A DNA stretch of 64,000 bases from Pseudoduganella violaceinigra DSM 15887 (GCF_000425385.1 NZ_KE384356.1:318380-382379), one strand, 5' to 3'. Shown: positions 1 to 8,559, counted from the first letter of the stretch. Program-made: numbers and translations. Notes: generated by a model not told the origin, from the sequence alone.

Positions 1-255
1 GTTGCTCCGGCCCCAGCGCCAGCAGCCGCTCCTGCGGCAGCCGCTGCGGTCTCGAGCACCAGCGTTAAAGCCGAAGCCAAGGTCGACGCGAAGACCGAAG
101 CCAAGTCCGAAACCAAGGTTGAAAAGAAGGCCATGCACAAGGAAGCGCACAAGAAGGCTGAAAAAGCTGTTGAAACCAAGTCCGAAGTGAAGGCGAGCCC
201 GGCCCCGACCACGGCCGCGGCGCCTGCACCGGCAGCAGCTCCAGCAGCCAAGTAA
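1..255 (+). CDS. Ala/Lys/Glu-rich low-complexity protein, C-terminal fragment
   Basis: The frame is open from the first base to a TAA at 253-255, so only the last 84 residues are visible. They are built from Ala, Pro, Lys and Glu: an Ala/Pro stretch, a charged centre with repeated KAEAK / KTEAK / KSETK units and a His-containing MHKEAHKKAEK segment, then a second Ala/Pro stretch ending AAK. Such tails occur on histone-H1-like and envelope-linker proteins of betaproteobacteria. No folded domain is visible, so no function is assigned. Confidence 0.6.
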   Translation, partial: VAPAPAPAAAPAAAAAVSSTSVKAEAKVDAKTEAKSETKVEKKAMHKEAHKKAEKAVETKSEVKASPAPTTAAAPAPAAAPAAK

Positions 256-262
256 TACCCGG

Positions 263-1861
263 CTAACCGCGCAGCGCCTTCTGCGCCGCGCGGTATCCCC
301 ACCAGGAGGCTTCTTCGAATACGGAGAAGCCGCTCAAGTCAGAATGGGCAAACAACACCGGCCCATCCATCTCCCGCAAAGCCTTCAAACCCGCATCGCT
401 GCGGAATCCCGGAACCGGCACCGCCATCGCATGTCCGCGCAGCGTAATGTCGACACGCTCCACGCATCGTTCAAACTGCTCGCCGTACGCCGCTTTCAAG
501 TCGATGCTGGCCAGCGCCAGCAATTCGTCGGCACTTGCATCCATCATCCACTTGCGCGCCTCGCGCGGGTCGCGGTCCGATAGCGCGACATAGCTGGTGA
601 AGACGGTTTTTTCGGGCGGCGCCACGCGGATATCCTGGTGCGTCGAGACGACATAGCCCAGGCCTTTCGTTCCATGCACGACGTTATCCCACGACAGCGG
701 CGCGGCTGGCAGCTCCTGTGGAAAACGCTTCATCAGGAAGTTCGCCACCATCCATGGCGCATGCATCTGCTTGTGGACATCCGGCATGTTGCCCACAACC
801 CGCGCCGCGACATGCAATGGCATCGCGCAGATGACGCGCCGGGCGCGGATCGTGAACGTACGCGGCACACCGCGTTCAAGCGCAAAGCAAAGCACTTCGG
901 CCCCGCCCGCTGAAGACGTCCGCACCTGCACCGCGCTGCCGGCCAGCCGCTTCGGCCGGGCCAGCCGCTCCATGCCGCTCGCCAGCGCCTGCAGCCCTTC
1001 CGGCCAGGTTAACCAGGCGCCCGGCTCCGCGTTTTCCGCCTCGCCGCCGCGGCCGCAGAAATAATGCAATCCTGCCCAGGCGGAAATCGCTTCGATCCCC
1101 GCCCCGTAATCATCGCGGCAGCAATATCCCAGGTACCACAGCAAGGAAGGCGAGCGGTAGCTGTTCTGGGCAATCCAGGCGCCAAAACTCATGCCATCCA
1201 GGCGCGCCGCCTCGGCATCGGACGATGAATGTTCGCTGGGGAAGGTGAACCGGCGCTTGCCATCCGCCCCCACCGCGCCACGCAAGGCCTCGACCTGGGC
1301 CAAGAAGCGCTTATGCTCCGCCAATTCGGCATGCGGTACGCCCTCATGCGGCAGGACGCCTTCCTGCCAGGCGCCGTCGAACAGTACGCGTTCTTCCGGA
1401 CCATGCAGCACAAAGCGCTCGTCGTAATAGGGTTTGCGGGAATTCGCACCGCGCTGGATGATTTCCAGGTCCGCCAGGATTTCGCGCACGTGCGAACATT
1501 CTTCGGTCGGCAACGGCAGGTAATGCGCGCCGGTCGGATAGGCCAGCTCACCGAATTTGCCGCCCGCCGCGTTGCCGTAAGGTTCCGGCCCGTCCAGCAT
1601 CAGGAAGCCGTCATGCCCCTCCTTGCGCAGCTTCCAGGCGGCGGTCAGCGCCGCAATGCCGGAGCCGAGGATCAGCACATCGGTCGACAAGGACTCCGAA
1701 GGCGCCGGCAAGGGCTTGCGGTCGCGCAGGAAATGGCCCTCCTCGCGTCCTGGCGCATTCACCGTCGGCGTAATCTCTTGCCAGCGCAAATACCCCGCCA
1801 CGCTGGCGGCGGCGGTCACACCGCTGGCCGCGGCCCACGCCAGGAAGGATCGGCGCAGCAT
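263..1861 (-). CDS. Tat-exported FAD-dependent oxidoreductase (amine-oxidase-like)
   Basis: 532 residues. The N-terminus has a twin-arginine start (MLRRSFLAWAAA) and a hydrophobic stretch, suggesting Tat export of a pre-folded flavoprotein. A dinucleotide-binding motif follows at about residue 65 (LILGSGIAALTAAW), as in flavin amine oxidases and phytoene-desaturase relatives. Its start overlaps the stop of the spermidine-synthase-like gene as TGATG, so the two are translationally coupled. That pairing suggests an amine or polyamine-derived substrate, which is inference. The flavoprotein class is clear; the reaction is not. Confidence 0.75.
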   Translation of the reverse strand: MLRRSFLAWAAASGVTAAASVAGYLRWQEITPTVNAPGREEGHFLRDRKPLPAPSESLSTDVLILGSGIAALTAAWKLRKEGHDGFLMLDGPEPYGNAAGGKFGELAYPTGAHYLPLPTEECSHVREILADLEIIQRGANSRKPYYDERFVLHGPEERVLFDGAWQEGVLPHEGVPHAELAEHKRFLAQVEALRGAVGADGKRRFTFPSEHSSSDAEAARLDGMSFGAWIAQNSYRSPSLLWYLGYCCRDDYGAGIEAISAWAGLHYFCGRGGEAENAEPGAWLTWPEGLQALASGMERLARPKRLAGSAVQVRTSSAGGAEVLCFALERGVPRTFTIRARRVICAMPLHVAARVVGNMPDVHKQMHAPWMVANFLMKRFPQELPAAPLSWDNVVHGTKGLGYVVSTHQDIRVAPPEKTVFTSYVALSDRDPREARKWMMDASADELLALASIDLKAAYGEQFERCVERVDITLRGHAMAVPVPGFRSDAGLKALREMDGPVLFAHSDLSGFSVFEEASWWGYRAAQKALRG

Positions 1862-3372
1862 CAGCGGATCACCCGGCGCCAGTCCTGCTCGAATTCATGC
1901 ACCAGCGATTGCGTGTTGAGGCGATTCGGCGCCATCGGCAAGGGCTTCATATCCGGAGGGAAGTCGAACATCGCTTTGGTGGTTTCCGCATCGAGGAAGC
2001 GCATCGGCAGGCTGTACTTCTCCGGCGGATGGTAATCGAGCTGCGGCGACGCCATGATGAAACCCCATTCGCCGAACGACGGCACATAGAGGTGATATGG
2101 CCAGGTGCGCATGCCGACGTCGCGCAGCGTGGCGTCGACCGTCCAATAGGCGTGCGGCGCAAAGAATGGCGACGTCGCTTGCACCACTGCCAGGCCATTG
2201 ACGGCGAGGTGCTTTTTCAGCACGCCGTAAAACGGCACCGAATACAGCTTGCCCAGGGCAAAGCTGGATGGATCCGGGAAATCGACGATGGCCGCATCGA
2301 AAATTTCCTGGTTCTGCTGCAGCCAGATCGCCGCGTCGGCGTTCACCACCTGCACCCGTTTATCGCGGAAAGACCCCTTGTTCAGCGCCACCAGCTCATC
2401 GCGCTGGGTAAAGGCTGCCGTCATGGCCGGGTCCAAATCCACCAGCGTGACATGCTCCACCTGTGGATAACGCAGGACTTCGCGCAGCGCCAGTCCGTCG
2501 CCGCCGCCCAGGATCAGGACCCGCTTGGCCCACGGCAGCGCCGCCATCACCGGATGCACCAGCGCCTCGTGGTAGCGGTACTCGTCGCGCGACGAAAACT
2601 GCAGATTACCGTTGATGTACAGGCGCAGGTCGTCCTTCCATTTGGTGATCACCAGGCGCTGGTAAGGCGTACTTGTCGAATACACAATCTCATCGCCGAA
2701 CAGTCCATGTTCGCCCCAGCCGGTCAGCCGGTCCGCGCCGCTGAAACCGATCACCAGCGCCAGCATCACCGCACTGGCACGCAGCAAGCGCCCCGTCACG
2801 TTCGCCAGCTCTGTGCGGAAAACGTAAATTGTCCACAGGGCCACGGCAATATTCAGCATCCCGAACAGGAAGCCGGTGCGCACCAGGCCAAGCTGGGGCG
2901 CCAGCACCAAGGGGAACAAGAGCGAGACCGCCAGCGCGCCGAGATAGTCGAATGTGAGCACCTTGCTCACCAACTCGCTGAACTCCGTCTGCCGCGCGTT
3001 CAGGGCGCGCATCACCAGCGGAATTTCCATGCCCACCAGGGCCCCGACCAGGAATACCATTACATACAGCATGGTGCGGAAAGGCGCGGATGCCCATGCA
3101 AAAGTCATGAACAGCGCCGCTGCCGACAGGCCGCCGATCAGGCCCACCGCCAGCTCAATATCGACAAAGCGCGCCAGCACATCGTCGTCTTTTACGTATT
3201 TCGAGAAGTGGGCGCCCACCCCCATGGCAAACAAATAGCAGCCGATAATGGTGGAAAACTGCAGCACCGAATCGCCCAGCAGGTAGCTGGAAAGGGCGCC
3301 CGCAATCAGTTCATAGGCGAGACCGCAAGACGCGACGACGAACACTGAAACAATGAGAATCTTTTTGGTCAT
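1861..3372 (-). CDS. Membrane-anchored spermidine-synthase-like protein
   Basis: 503 residues. The first ~210 residues hold several hydrophobic segments, probably seven or eight membrane helices. The C-terminal half is a spermidine-synthase-type Rossmann domain with a YHEALVHP segment, the SAM-site motif ILGGGDGLALREVL near residue 285, VTLVDLDPAM, and AAIVDFPDPSS where aminopropyltransferases carry the catalytic Asp loop. This family is often annotated as polyamine aminopropyltransferase, but membrane fusions have not all been shown to make spermidine. An S-adenosylmethionine decarboxylase, source of the aminopropyl donor, lies in the divergent operon. Confidence 0.8.
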   Translation of the reverse strand: MTKKILIVSVFVVASCGLAYELIAGALSSYLLGDSVLQFSTIIGCYLFAMGVGAHFSKYVKDDDVLARFVDIELAVGLIGGLSAAALFMTFAWASAPFRTMLYVMVFLVGALVGMEIPLVMRALNARQTEFSELVSKVLTFDYLGALAVSLLFPLVLAPQLGLVRTGFLFGMLNIAVALWTIYVFRTELANVTGRLLRASAVMLALVIGFSGADRLTGWGEHGLFGDEIVYSTSTPYQRLVITKWKDDLRLYINGNLQFSSRDEYRYHEALVHPVMAALPWAKRVLILGGGDGLALREVLRYPQVEHVTLVDLDPAMTAAFTQRDELVALNKGSFRDKRVQVVNADAAIWLQQNQEIFDAAIVDFPDPSSFALGKLYSVPFYGVLKKHLAVNGLAVVQATSPFFAPHAYWTVDATLRDVGMRTWPYHLYVPSFGEWGFIMASPQLDYHPPEKYSLPMRFLDAETTKAMFDFPPDMKPLPMAPNRLNTQSLVHEFEQDWRRVIR

Positions 3373-3436
3373 TTGCTCGCTTATGCTCTAATATGTTTTC
3401 CTGTTAGCAAGCTTGTCACTTTAACCGGGGATCGAC

Positions 3437-3823
3437 GTGAACGCCATCCTAAATTATTTGCTCCACCTGGCCCTCGCTGCGGTGCTGCTGGTAGTATTTT
3501 TCCAGGCCTATACTTGGTTGACGCCTTATGATGAACTCAAGCTGATCCGCCAGGGCAACCATGCCGCGGCGATTTCGCTGGGCGGGGCCATGCTGGGCTT
3601 TTCGCTGACCATTGCGTCGAGCATCCTGCATACGAACGACTGGCAACAGTTCCTGGGCTGGGCCTTCGGCGCCATGGTGGTCCAGGCGCTGGGCTACGCG
3701 ATCACGACACGCTGCCTGAAAATGGCGCAAGACCAGATTGAAGCCGACAACAGCGCCTTCGGCGGCTTGCTCGGCACTATTTCGCTTTCCATCGGCGGCA
3801 TCAATGCCGCCTGCATTTCCTGA
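3437..3823 (+). CDS. DUF350 (YjfL-type) membrane protein
   Basis: 128 residues from a GTG start preceded by a GGGG-containing ribosome site. There are four hydrophobic segments, and repeated Gly-rich helices such as ISLGGAMLGFSLTIAS and the C-terminal GTISLSIGGINAACIS are typical of DUF350 proteins. Related YjfL proteins sit with PspA-, SPFH- and ATP-grasp/polyamine-linked genes in many bacteria, but their biochemical role is unknown. It is the first gene of the plus-strand operon; only 64 bp separate it from the divergent spermidine-synthase-like gene, so the promoters must share that spacer. Confidence 0.8.
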   Translation: MNAILNYLLHLALAAVLLVVFFQAYTWLTPYDELKLIRQGNHAAAISLGGAMLGFSLTIASSILHTNDWQQFLGWAFGAMVVQALGYAITTRCLKMAQDQIEADNSAFGGLLGTISLSIGGINAACIS

Positions 3824-3835
3824 AGAGGTTACATC

Positions 3836-4894
3836 ATGGGTATCGGCAGCTTTATCAAGAAGCAGTTTATCGACGTACTGCAGTGGAACGAAGAGACGGA
3901 GGGTGTTCTGTCCTGGCGTTACCCGATGCAGGACTTCGAAATCCAGAACGGCGGCGTGCTGATCGTCCGCGAATCGCAGATCGCGGTCTTCGTCAATGAA
4001 GGCCAGATCGCCGACGTCTTCGGCCCGGGCACGCACAAGCTCACCACGCAGACCTTGCCCCTGCTGACCAACCTGAAGAACTGGGACAAGCTGTTCGCCT
4101 CCCCGTTCAAGTCGGACGTCTACTTCTTCAGCACCCGCGTGCAGACCGGCCGCAAGTGGGGCACACCGCAGCCGATCACGATCCGCGACAAGGATTTCGA
4201 CATGATCCGCGTGCGCGCCTTCGGCATGTATTCCTACCGTGTGACCGATCCGCGCAAATTCTTCACTGAATTGAGCGGTACCCGCGAGACCTACACCCGC
4301 GACAACGTGGAAGACCAGCTGCGCGGCATCCTGCTGGCCTCCATGGCCAATTCCCTGGGCGCCTCGCAAATCGCCTTCCTCGACATGGCGGCCAACCAGG
4401 CCCTGATGGCGCAGGAAGTCAAAGGCGGCCTGGCCGATGCGTTCGCACGCTACGGGATCGGCCTGGACGAATTCAACGTAGCCAGCGTCAGCCTGCCGGA
4501 AGAACTGCAAGCCGCGCTGGACGAGCGTATCTCCGCCGGCATGAAGGGCGGCATGAGCGCCGACAAGATGGCCGGCTTCACCAAATTCCAGGTGGCGCAA
4601 TCGATCCCGCTGGCGGCCCAGAACGAAGGCGGCCTGGCAGGCATGGGCGCCGGCCTCGGCGCCGGCCTGACCGTCGGCCAGGCGATGGGCCAGGCCATGG
4701 GCCAGGCCTTGACCCCGGGTGCTGCTCCCGCAGCCCCGGCGCAAGCCGCACCCGCTTCCGCTCCGGCCGCACCGGCGGAAGAATCGATCGAAGACCGTCT
4801 GGGCAAGCTGAAAGGCCTGCTGGACAAGGGCCTGATCTCGCCGGCCGATTACGACGCCTCCAAGGCTGAACTGCTGAAAAAGCTGATCGGATAA
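3836..4894 (+). CDS. SPFH/Band-7 protein with C-terminal SHOCT domain
   Basis: 352 residues. The N-terminal ~260 residues match the YdjI-like (virion-core-protein-like) SPFH subgroup: MGIGSFIKKQF, then IVRESQIAVFVNEGQIADVFGPG is the family hallmark region. An Ala/Pro/Gly-rich linker (residues ~265-318) leads to a SHOCT module with the LGKLKGLLDKGLIS and YDASKAELLKKL pattern. SPFH proteins form oligomeric membrane scaffolds; the B. subtilis relative YdjI works with PspA in envelope stress. It starts 12 bp after the DUF350 gene, so they are co-transcribed. No PspA gene is visible nearby. Confidence 0.85.
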   Translation: MGIGSFIKKQFIDVLQWNEETEGVLSWRYPMQDFEIQNGGVLIVRESQIAVFVNEGQIADVFGPGTHKLTTQTLPLLTNLKNWDKLFASPFKSDVYFFSTRVQTGRKWGTPQPITIRDKDFDMIRVRAFGMYSYRVTDPRKFFTELSGTRETYTRDNVEDQLRGILLASMANSLGASQIAFLDMAANQALMAQEVKGGLADAFARYGIGLDEFNVASVSLPEELQAALDERISAGMKGGMSADKMAGFTKFQVAQSIPLAAQNEGGLAGMGAGLGAGLTVGQAMGQAMGQALTPGAAPAAPAQAAPASAPAAPAEESIEDRLGKLKGLLDKGLISPADYDASKAELLKKLIG

Positions 4895-4904
4895 GCACGG
4901 CCGC

Positions 4905-6380
4905 ATGCAAACCGTTTCCTGCCCTAGCTGCGGCGCAGAGGTCAACTTCCGCTCGCACGCCTCCGTCATGGCGGTGTGCGAGTACTGCAACACGCGCGTA
5001 CTGAAAGAGGCCGGCGCGGTCAAAGACCTGGGCAAGATCTCCTCCGTGCTGGAGGACTATTCCCCGATCCAGATCGGCACCAGCGGCGCGCTGGGCGGCC
5101 GCAACTTCAATGTCGTGGGCCGCATCCAGCTGCGTTACGACGCGGGCATGTGGAACGAGTGGTACATCGTCTTCGATGACGCCACCAATGGCTGGCTGGG
5201 CGACGCTTCCGGCCAGTACATGGTGACCACGCTGCGCGCGCCCGAAGCGGTGCTGCCGGCGTTTGAAGATCTCAGCCCCGGCAAGCCCTACCAGATTGCC
5301 GGCGAACGCTATATGTCGGCCGACGTCCGCACCGCCCAGTGCATCGGCGGGCAGGGCGAGCTGCCGTTCAAGGTGGGCGACGGCTGGCAAGCCAAAGTCG
5401 CCGATTTCCGCCGCGGCGAGCAGTTCCTGACCATCGACTATTCCGATGCCGGGCCGCCGCTGCTGTACACCGGCATCGGCGTCACGCTGGAAGCCATGCA
5501 GTGCCAGCTGCTGCGCGATGCCGAGGAAATCAAGCGCACCGCCGGCCGCTACCGCGGCAAGCTGGACGCGCTCGATTGCCCCAATTGCGGCACCCAGATC
5601 AGTTACCTGCCCGGCCTGACTGCCAGCCTGGTTTGCCAGTCCTGCAACACCCAGATCGACGCCGCCAACCCCAAGGCGGAAGTCATTGCCATCGGCGCGC
5701 GGGCGGAGAAAGAGTATTTCACCCTGCCGCTGGGTTCCACGGGCAAGCTGGGAAACCAGGACTTCGCCGTCATCGGCGTGATGCGCCGTGCCGACGATGA
5801 AGGCAATGGCTGGACCGAATACCTGCTGTACGGCAGCCGAAACGGCTTCACCTGGCTGGTCGAGACGGAAGACGGCTGGTCGCGCGCCAACGTCCTGGAC
5901 CAGTGGCCGGACGCGAAATCGCTGGAATCCCAGTCGGTCACGGTCGACAAGGCCGATTACAACAAGCTGTACGACTACAATTCCGTCGTCACTTACGCCG
6001 CCGGCGCCTTCAATTGGCGGGTGCAGGTGGGCGACCACACCCACGTCTACGAATACAAGCGCCAGCAGGTCACGCTGGCGGCGGAACTCACGACCTCGGA
6101 ACTCGGGTGGTCGCGTTCCACGCCGGTGGCCTGGGACCAGATGAAAGCCTGGTTCGGCGATGCGCTCAAAGGCGAAGGGCGCAGCAGCGCTGACGAGGAT
6201 GCCGGCAAGGAGCGCTACAAGCGCTCGGCCAAGAACTGGATCATGGGCATGCTGGCCTTGAATGCGATTCCGCTGCTGTTCAACTTTGGCGGCAGTATTG
6301 GCGTCACCATCGTGGCGGCCCTTTCGCTCTACCTGCCGGCCCTGGTGCTGGACGCGATCGAGGAACAAAAGAAAAAATGA
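4905..6380 (+). CDS. DUF4178 double-domain zinc-ribbon membrane protein
   Basis: 491 residues. Two zinc ribbons can be seen: CPSCGAEV...CEYC at the N-terminus and CPNCGTQI...CQSC near residue 225. Each is followed by a DUF4178 beta-rich unit with an LGxxxFxVxGxxxxRxD-like start, a W-rich core and an EWYIVFDD or TEYLLYGS strand. A pair of hydrophobic helices ends the protein. DUF4178 proteins recur with DUF350, SPFH and spermidine-synthase genes, and a membrane-stress role is usually proposed. It begins 10 bp after the SPFH gene, and its stop overlaps the next start as ATGA. Confidence 0.8.
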   Translation: MQTVSCPSCGAEVNFRSHASVMAVCEYCNTRVLKEAGAVKDLGKISSVLEDYSPIQIGTSGALGGRNFNVVGRIQLRYDAGMWNEWYIVFDDATNGWLGDASGQYMVTTLRAPEAVLPAFEDLSPGKPYQIAGERYMSADVRTAQCIGGQGELPFKVGDGWQAKVADFRRGEQFLTIDYSDAGPPLLYTGIGVTLEAMQCQLLRDAEEIKRTAGRYRGKLDALDCPNCGTQISYLPGLTASLVCQSCNTQIDAANPKAEVIAIGARAEKEYFTLPLGSTGKLGNQDFAVIGVMRRADDEGNGWTEYLLYGSRNGFTWLVETEDGWSRANVLDQWPDAKSLESQSVTVDKADYNKLYDYNSVVTYAAGAFNWRVQVGDHTHVYEYKRQQVTLAAELTTSELGWSRSTPVAWDQMKAWFGDALKGEGRSSADEDAGKERYKRSAKNWIMGMLALNAIPLLFNFGGSIGVTIVAALSLYLPALVLDAIEEQKKK

Positions 6381-6556
6381 ATAGATTCTTCGGCTACGCC
6401 CTGGTGGTGACCCTGTTCAGCGTCGGCACCAGCTGGGTACGATTTATCAGCGCTCCCTCGTCGAGCAGCGGTGGCGGCTATCACGGCAGCAGCTGGTCTT
6501 CCAACGCCGGCGGCTGGGGTAGCGGCGGCGGTGGCGGCGGTGGAGGCCACAAGTGA
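6377..6556 (+). CDS. Small Gly-rich single-pass peptide
   Basis: 59 residues: MNRFFGYALVVTLFSVGTSW is one membrane segment or uncleaved signal, followed by a Ser/Gly tail with seven consecutive glycines near the end and HK at the terminus. The start overlaps the stop of the DUF4178 gene (ATGA), and its own stop overlaps the GTG start of the decarboxylase gene (GTGA). This double overlap is the main evidence that it is real. Similar Gly-rich peptides follow DUF4178 genes elsewhere, but the function is unknown. Confidence 0.65.
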   Translation: MNRFFGYALVVTLFSVGTSWVRFISAPSSSSGGGYHGSSWSSNAGGWGSGGGGGGGGHK

Positions 6557-6912
6557 GCACGCACCAACCAATCGGAATCCATCTGTTGGCCGACATGTCC
6601 GGCATTGAACCGGATGTGCTGGCCGACTGCGCAAGGATTGAGCAACTGCTGCGCGACGCGGCAGCGGCGGCCGGCGCCCAGGTCCTGCACAGCCACTTCC
6701 ATGGCTTCGGTCCCGGCCTCGGCGTGACCGGCGTGGTCCTGCTGGCCGAGTCCCATATCTCGATCCACACCTGGCCGGAAAACGGCTTCGCAGCCGCCGA
6801 CATCTTCATGTGCGGCGCGGCCCAGCCGCAGCTCGCACTGGAGCTGATCGAAGAAGCGCTGCAGCCCGAATACTCCGAAGTCCGCACCGTCGATCGCGAA
6901 CCACCGCATTGA
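6553..6912 (+). CDS. speD: S-adenosylmethionine decarboxylase proenzyme (short bacterial class)
   Basis: 119 residues from a GTG start that overlaps the previous stop. The self-processing site ESHISIHTWPE is intact: cleavage before the Ser gives the pyruvoyl group used to decarboxylate SAM. Downstream are the FHGFGPG (upstream half) and DIFMCG segments of the short SpeD/SpeH class. Decarboxylated SAM is the aminopropyl donor for spermidine-synthase-type enzymes, one of which lies in the divergent operon at 1861-3372. The cluster may thus be a dedicated polyamine branch tied to a membrane scaffold (inference). Confidence 0.9.
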   Translation: MSTHQPIGIHLLADMSGIEPDVLADCARIEQLLRDAAAAAGAQVLHSHFHGFGPGLGVTGVVLLAESHISIHTWPENGFAAADIFMCGAAQPQLALELIEEALQPEYSEVRTVDREPPH

Positions 6913-6971
6913 CTTGCCATCCCGCCAATGCGACACTGGCGCCTTTCCCCCAAACTGACAGGAGACTAGCC

Positions 6972-7010
6972 ATGCGTACCTTTGATCTTGCCCTCCTGTC
7001 GGCTGCCTGA
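6972..7010 (+). CDS. Short upstream ORF (leader peptide candidate)
   Basis: A 12-codon ORF (MRTFDLALLSAA) sits behind the good ribosome site AGGAGA, 6 bp upstream of its ATG. It ends immediately before a strongly folded leader that precedes the RsgA-type GTPase. Leader peptides of this kind often sense translation, but nothing in the peptide names a signal. The first residues resemble the start of IbpA-type small heat-shock proteins; this may be chance. Confidence 0.4.
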   Translation: MRTFDLALLSAA

Positions 7011-7019
7011 GCTTCCAGC

Positions 7020-7119
7020 GTTGAGCTAGTGCGCCCAGCCGGGCGCCGACTTTTCCAGACTATCTTTGCCCGCCACGCCCTGCGTGGCTGGCCGCGTTCA
7101 CCTATGGAAAAAGCTCAAC
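7020..7119 (+). promoter_or_regulatory. Structured leader that can sequester the rsgA ribosome site
   Basis: GTTGAGCT at 7020-7027 is perfectly complementary to AGCTCAAC at 7112-7119, just before the GTPase start at 7123. Between them are two perfect hairpins: GCGCCC/GGGCGC (7031-7046, loop AGCC) and GCCACGC/GCGTGGC (7072-7088, loop CCT). Together they form a three-way junction closed over the start region, directly after the short upstream ORF. This is a plausible translational switch; the signal is unknown. Confidence 0.5.
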
Positions 7120-7122
7120 ATC

Positions 7123-8130
7123 ATGATCGACTTCGATTACGAAGCATTACGCAGCATCGGCCTTAACAACACCATTATTTCGCGCCTGGCTGGCGCACCG
7201 GCAGGCAAACTCTGCCGCATCACCGAATACCAGCGCGACCGCATCACCCTGCACAACGGCACCGCCGAGTTTTCCGCCCGTGCCCTGCCCCGCCTGTTGG
7301 CGGATACACCGCTCTGCGTCGGCGACTGGATCATCGCCGACACCAACCATCTGGGAGAGGTGTGGATAATCCAGCGCTTACCCCCAATGAACCAGCTATC
7401 CCGTGCCGATGCCCCGGCGATCGCCAGCAATATCGATACGGCTTTGCTGGTCATGGGGCTCGATGGCGATTTCAACCTGCGCCGGATTGAGCGCTACCTG
7501 GCGGTCGTCGCCGCGGCGGAAATTACGCCGCTCATCGTGCTCAGCAAACCGGACATTTGCCCGAATACCGGCACCCTGATCGCGGCATTAAGCGCCCGCA
7601 TTCCCGGCCATATTCAATTCCGGATAATTAACGGCACCAGCCGGGAATCGGTCGCCCAATTGGATCCCTGGCTGGGCGGTGGACAAACGATTTGCCTGCT
7701 GGGTTCATCCGGCGCCGGTAAATCGACCTTAACCAACGCCCTCACTGGCGCCGATCAGGAAACCGGCGGGGTCAGGTATGGCGATAATCGCGGACGCCAC
7801 ACGACGACCGCACGCTCCATGCATTTCTGTTTATCGGGCGCCTGCATTATCGATACGCCGGGATTAAGGTGCCTAAGTCCGGAAACATTATCGTCGGCAT
7901 TCGATGATATTGAATCCCTGGCGGCCGGCTGCCAATTCCGCGATTGCCGGCATGAAGCAGAGCCCGGCTGTGCCGTCGTGGGCCACGTCGACCCGGATCG
8001 CCTGCGCAACTTCCATAAGCTGCAACGCGAAGTGCGCCGCAACCAGCAGACCGCACTGGAACGCATCGCAGAGCGGCAAAAGTGGAAATCACTGATCAGG
8101 TCGGTACGCAGCCGCCAGAGAGCAGGATAG
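7123..8130 (+). CDS. rsgA: RsgA/YjeQ-type circularly permuted GTPase
   Basis: 335 residues. An OB-fold N-terminus (RITEYQRDRITLHNGT region) is followed by a permuted GTPase domain with motif order G4 (LSKPD), G1 (GSSGAGKSTL) and G3 (DTPGLR), then a zinc-binding stretch CQFRDCRHEAEPGCAV. RsgA checks late 30S ribosome assembly. The G4 SKPD is a departure from the usual NKxD, which suggests a paralogue rather than the housekeeping copy. The ATG at 7123 is chosen because the GGAAAAAG site lies upstream and homologues start with this segment. The structured leader suggests conditional translation. Confidence 0.85.
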   Translation: MIDFDYEALRSIGLNNTIISRLAGAPAGKLCRITEYQRDRITLHNGTAEFSARALPRLLADTPLCVGDWIIADTNHLGEVWIIQRLPPMNQLSRADAPAIASNIDTALLVMGLDGDFNLRRIERYLAVVAAAEITPLIVLSKPDICPNTGTLIAALSARIPGHIQFRIINGTSRESVAQLDPWLGGGQTICLLGSSGAGKSTLTNALTGADQETGGVRYGDNRGRHTTTARSMHFCLSGACIIDTPGLRCLSPETLSSAFDDIESLAAGCQFRDCRHEAEPGCAVVGHVDPDRLRNFHKLQREVRRNQQTALERIAERQKWKSLIRSVRSRQRAG

Positions 8131-8169
8131 TTTTCATTATGCCAATTGTTGACATGATTGAACTAAACC

Positions 8170-8559
8170 TTAGCTCTCCTGGACAGTGGCTTCGATATTG
8201 TTACCATCGAAGTCGAGAATGAAAGCGCTATAGAAGTTAACATCGCTCACACGCGGCCCTGGGGAGCCATTATCTTCGGCCCCCAGATCGATCGCCGCAT
8301 AATAAAAGGCATTGACTGCCGCCCGGTCGGGCGCATTAAATGCCAGATGAATTGGGCTGCGTGAGGCTTCGTGCCGGTGATCCCAATAACTGGGAATTTC
8401 GGCGCCGACCCAAAGAAAAGGATGGCCGGCGGCCTCGGCATAAATTGCCCAGTCCAGATCGCTCACCGCGCGTCGGATTCCAAGCGGAGCCAGGCAGGCA
8501 TCAAATAGCGCCGCGCTGCGCATAAAATCGGACACCACAATACCGAGATGGTGGATCAT
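8170..8559 (-). CDS. VOC (glyoxalase/bleomycin-resistance) family protein
   Basis: 129 residues starting MIHHLGIVVSDF behind a GGGAGG ribosome site. It has one complete vicinal-oxygen-chelate pattern: HLGIVVSD at the N-terminus, HLAFNAPDRAAVNAFY in the middle and FILDFDGNNIEATV at the end. His, His and Glu in these strands are the usual metal ligands. The substrate cannot be read from the sequence. It is convergent with the rsgA gene and transcribed alone. Confidence 0.8.
   Translation of the reverse strand: MIHHLGIVVSDFMRSAALFDACLAPLGIRRAVSDLDWAIYAEAAGHPFLWVGAEIPSYWDHRHEASRSPIHLAFNAPDRAAVNAFYYAAIDLGAEDNGSPGPRVSDVNFYSAFILDFDGNNIEATVQES

Noticed and set aside
2461..2469. DnaA-box match TGTGGATAA inside the spermidine-synthase-like gene (others at ~7361 and ~48294)
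   Set aside because: Single matches inside coding sequence, expected by chance; not clustered.
1897..3348. 483-codon plus-strand open frame opposite the spermidine-synthase-like gene
   Set aside because: Antisense shadow; no recognisable motif and no start signal.
6972..7010. Remnant of an IbpA-type heat-shock gene
   Set aside because: Only MRTFDLA resembles IbpA and no further similarity follows; a leader ORF fits the context better.
7104..7166. Second upstream ORF starting ATGGAAAAAG overlapping the rsgA start
   Set aside because: No ribosome site, out of frame, and its first bases form the likely rsgA ribosome site.
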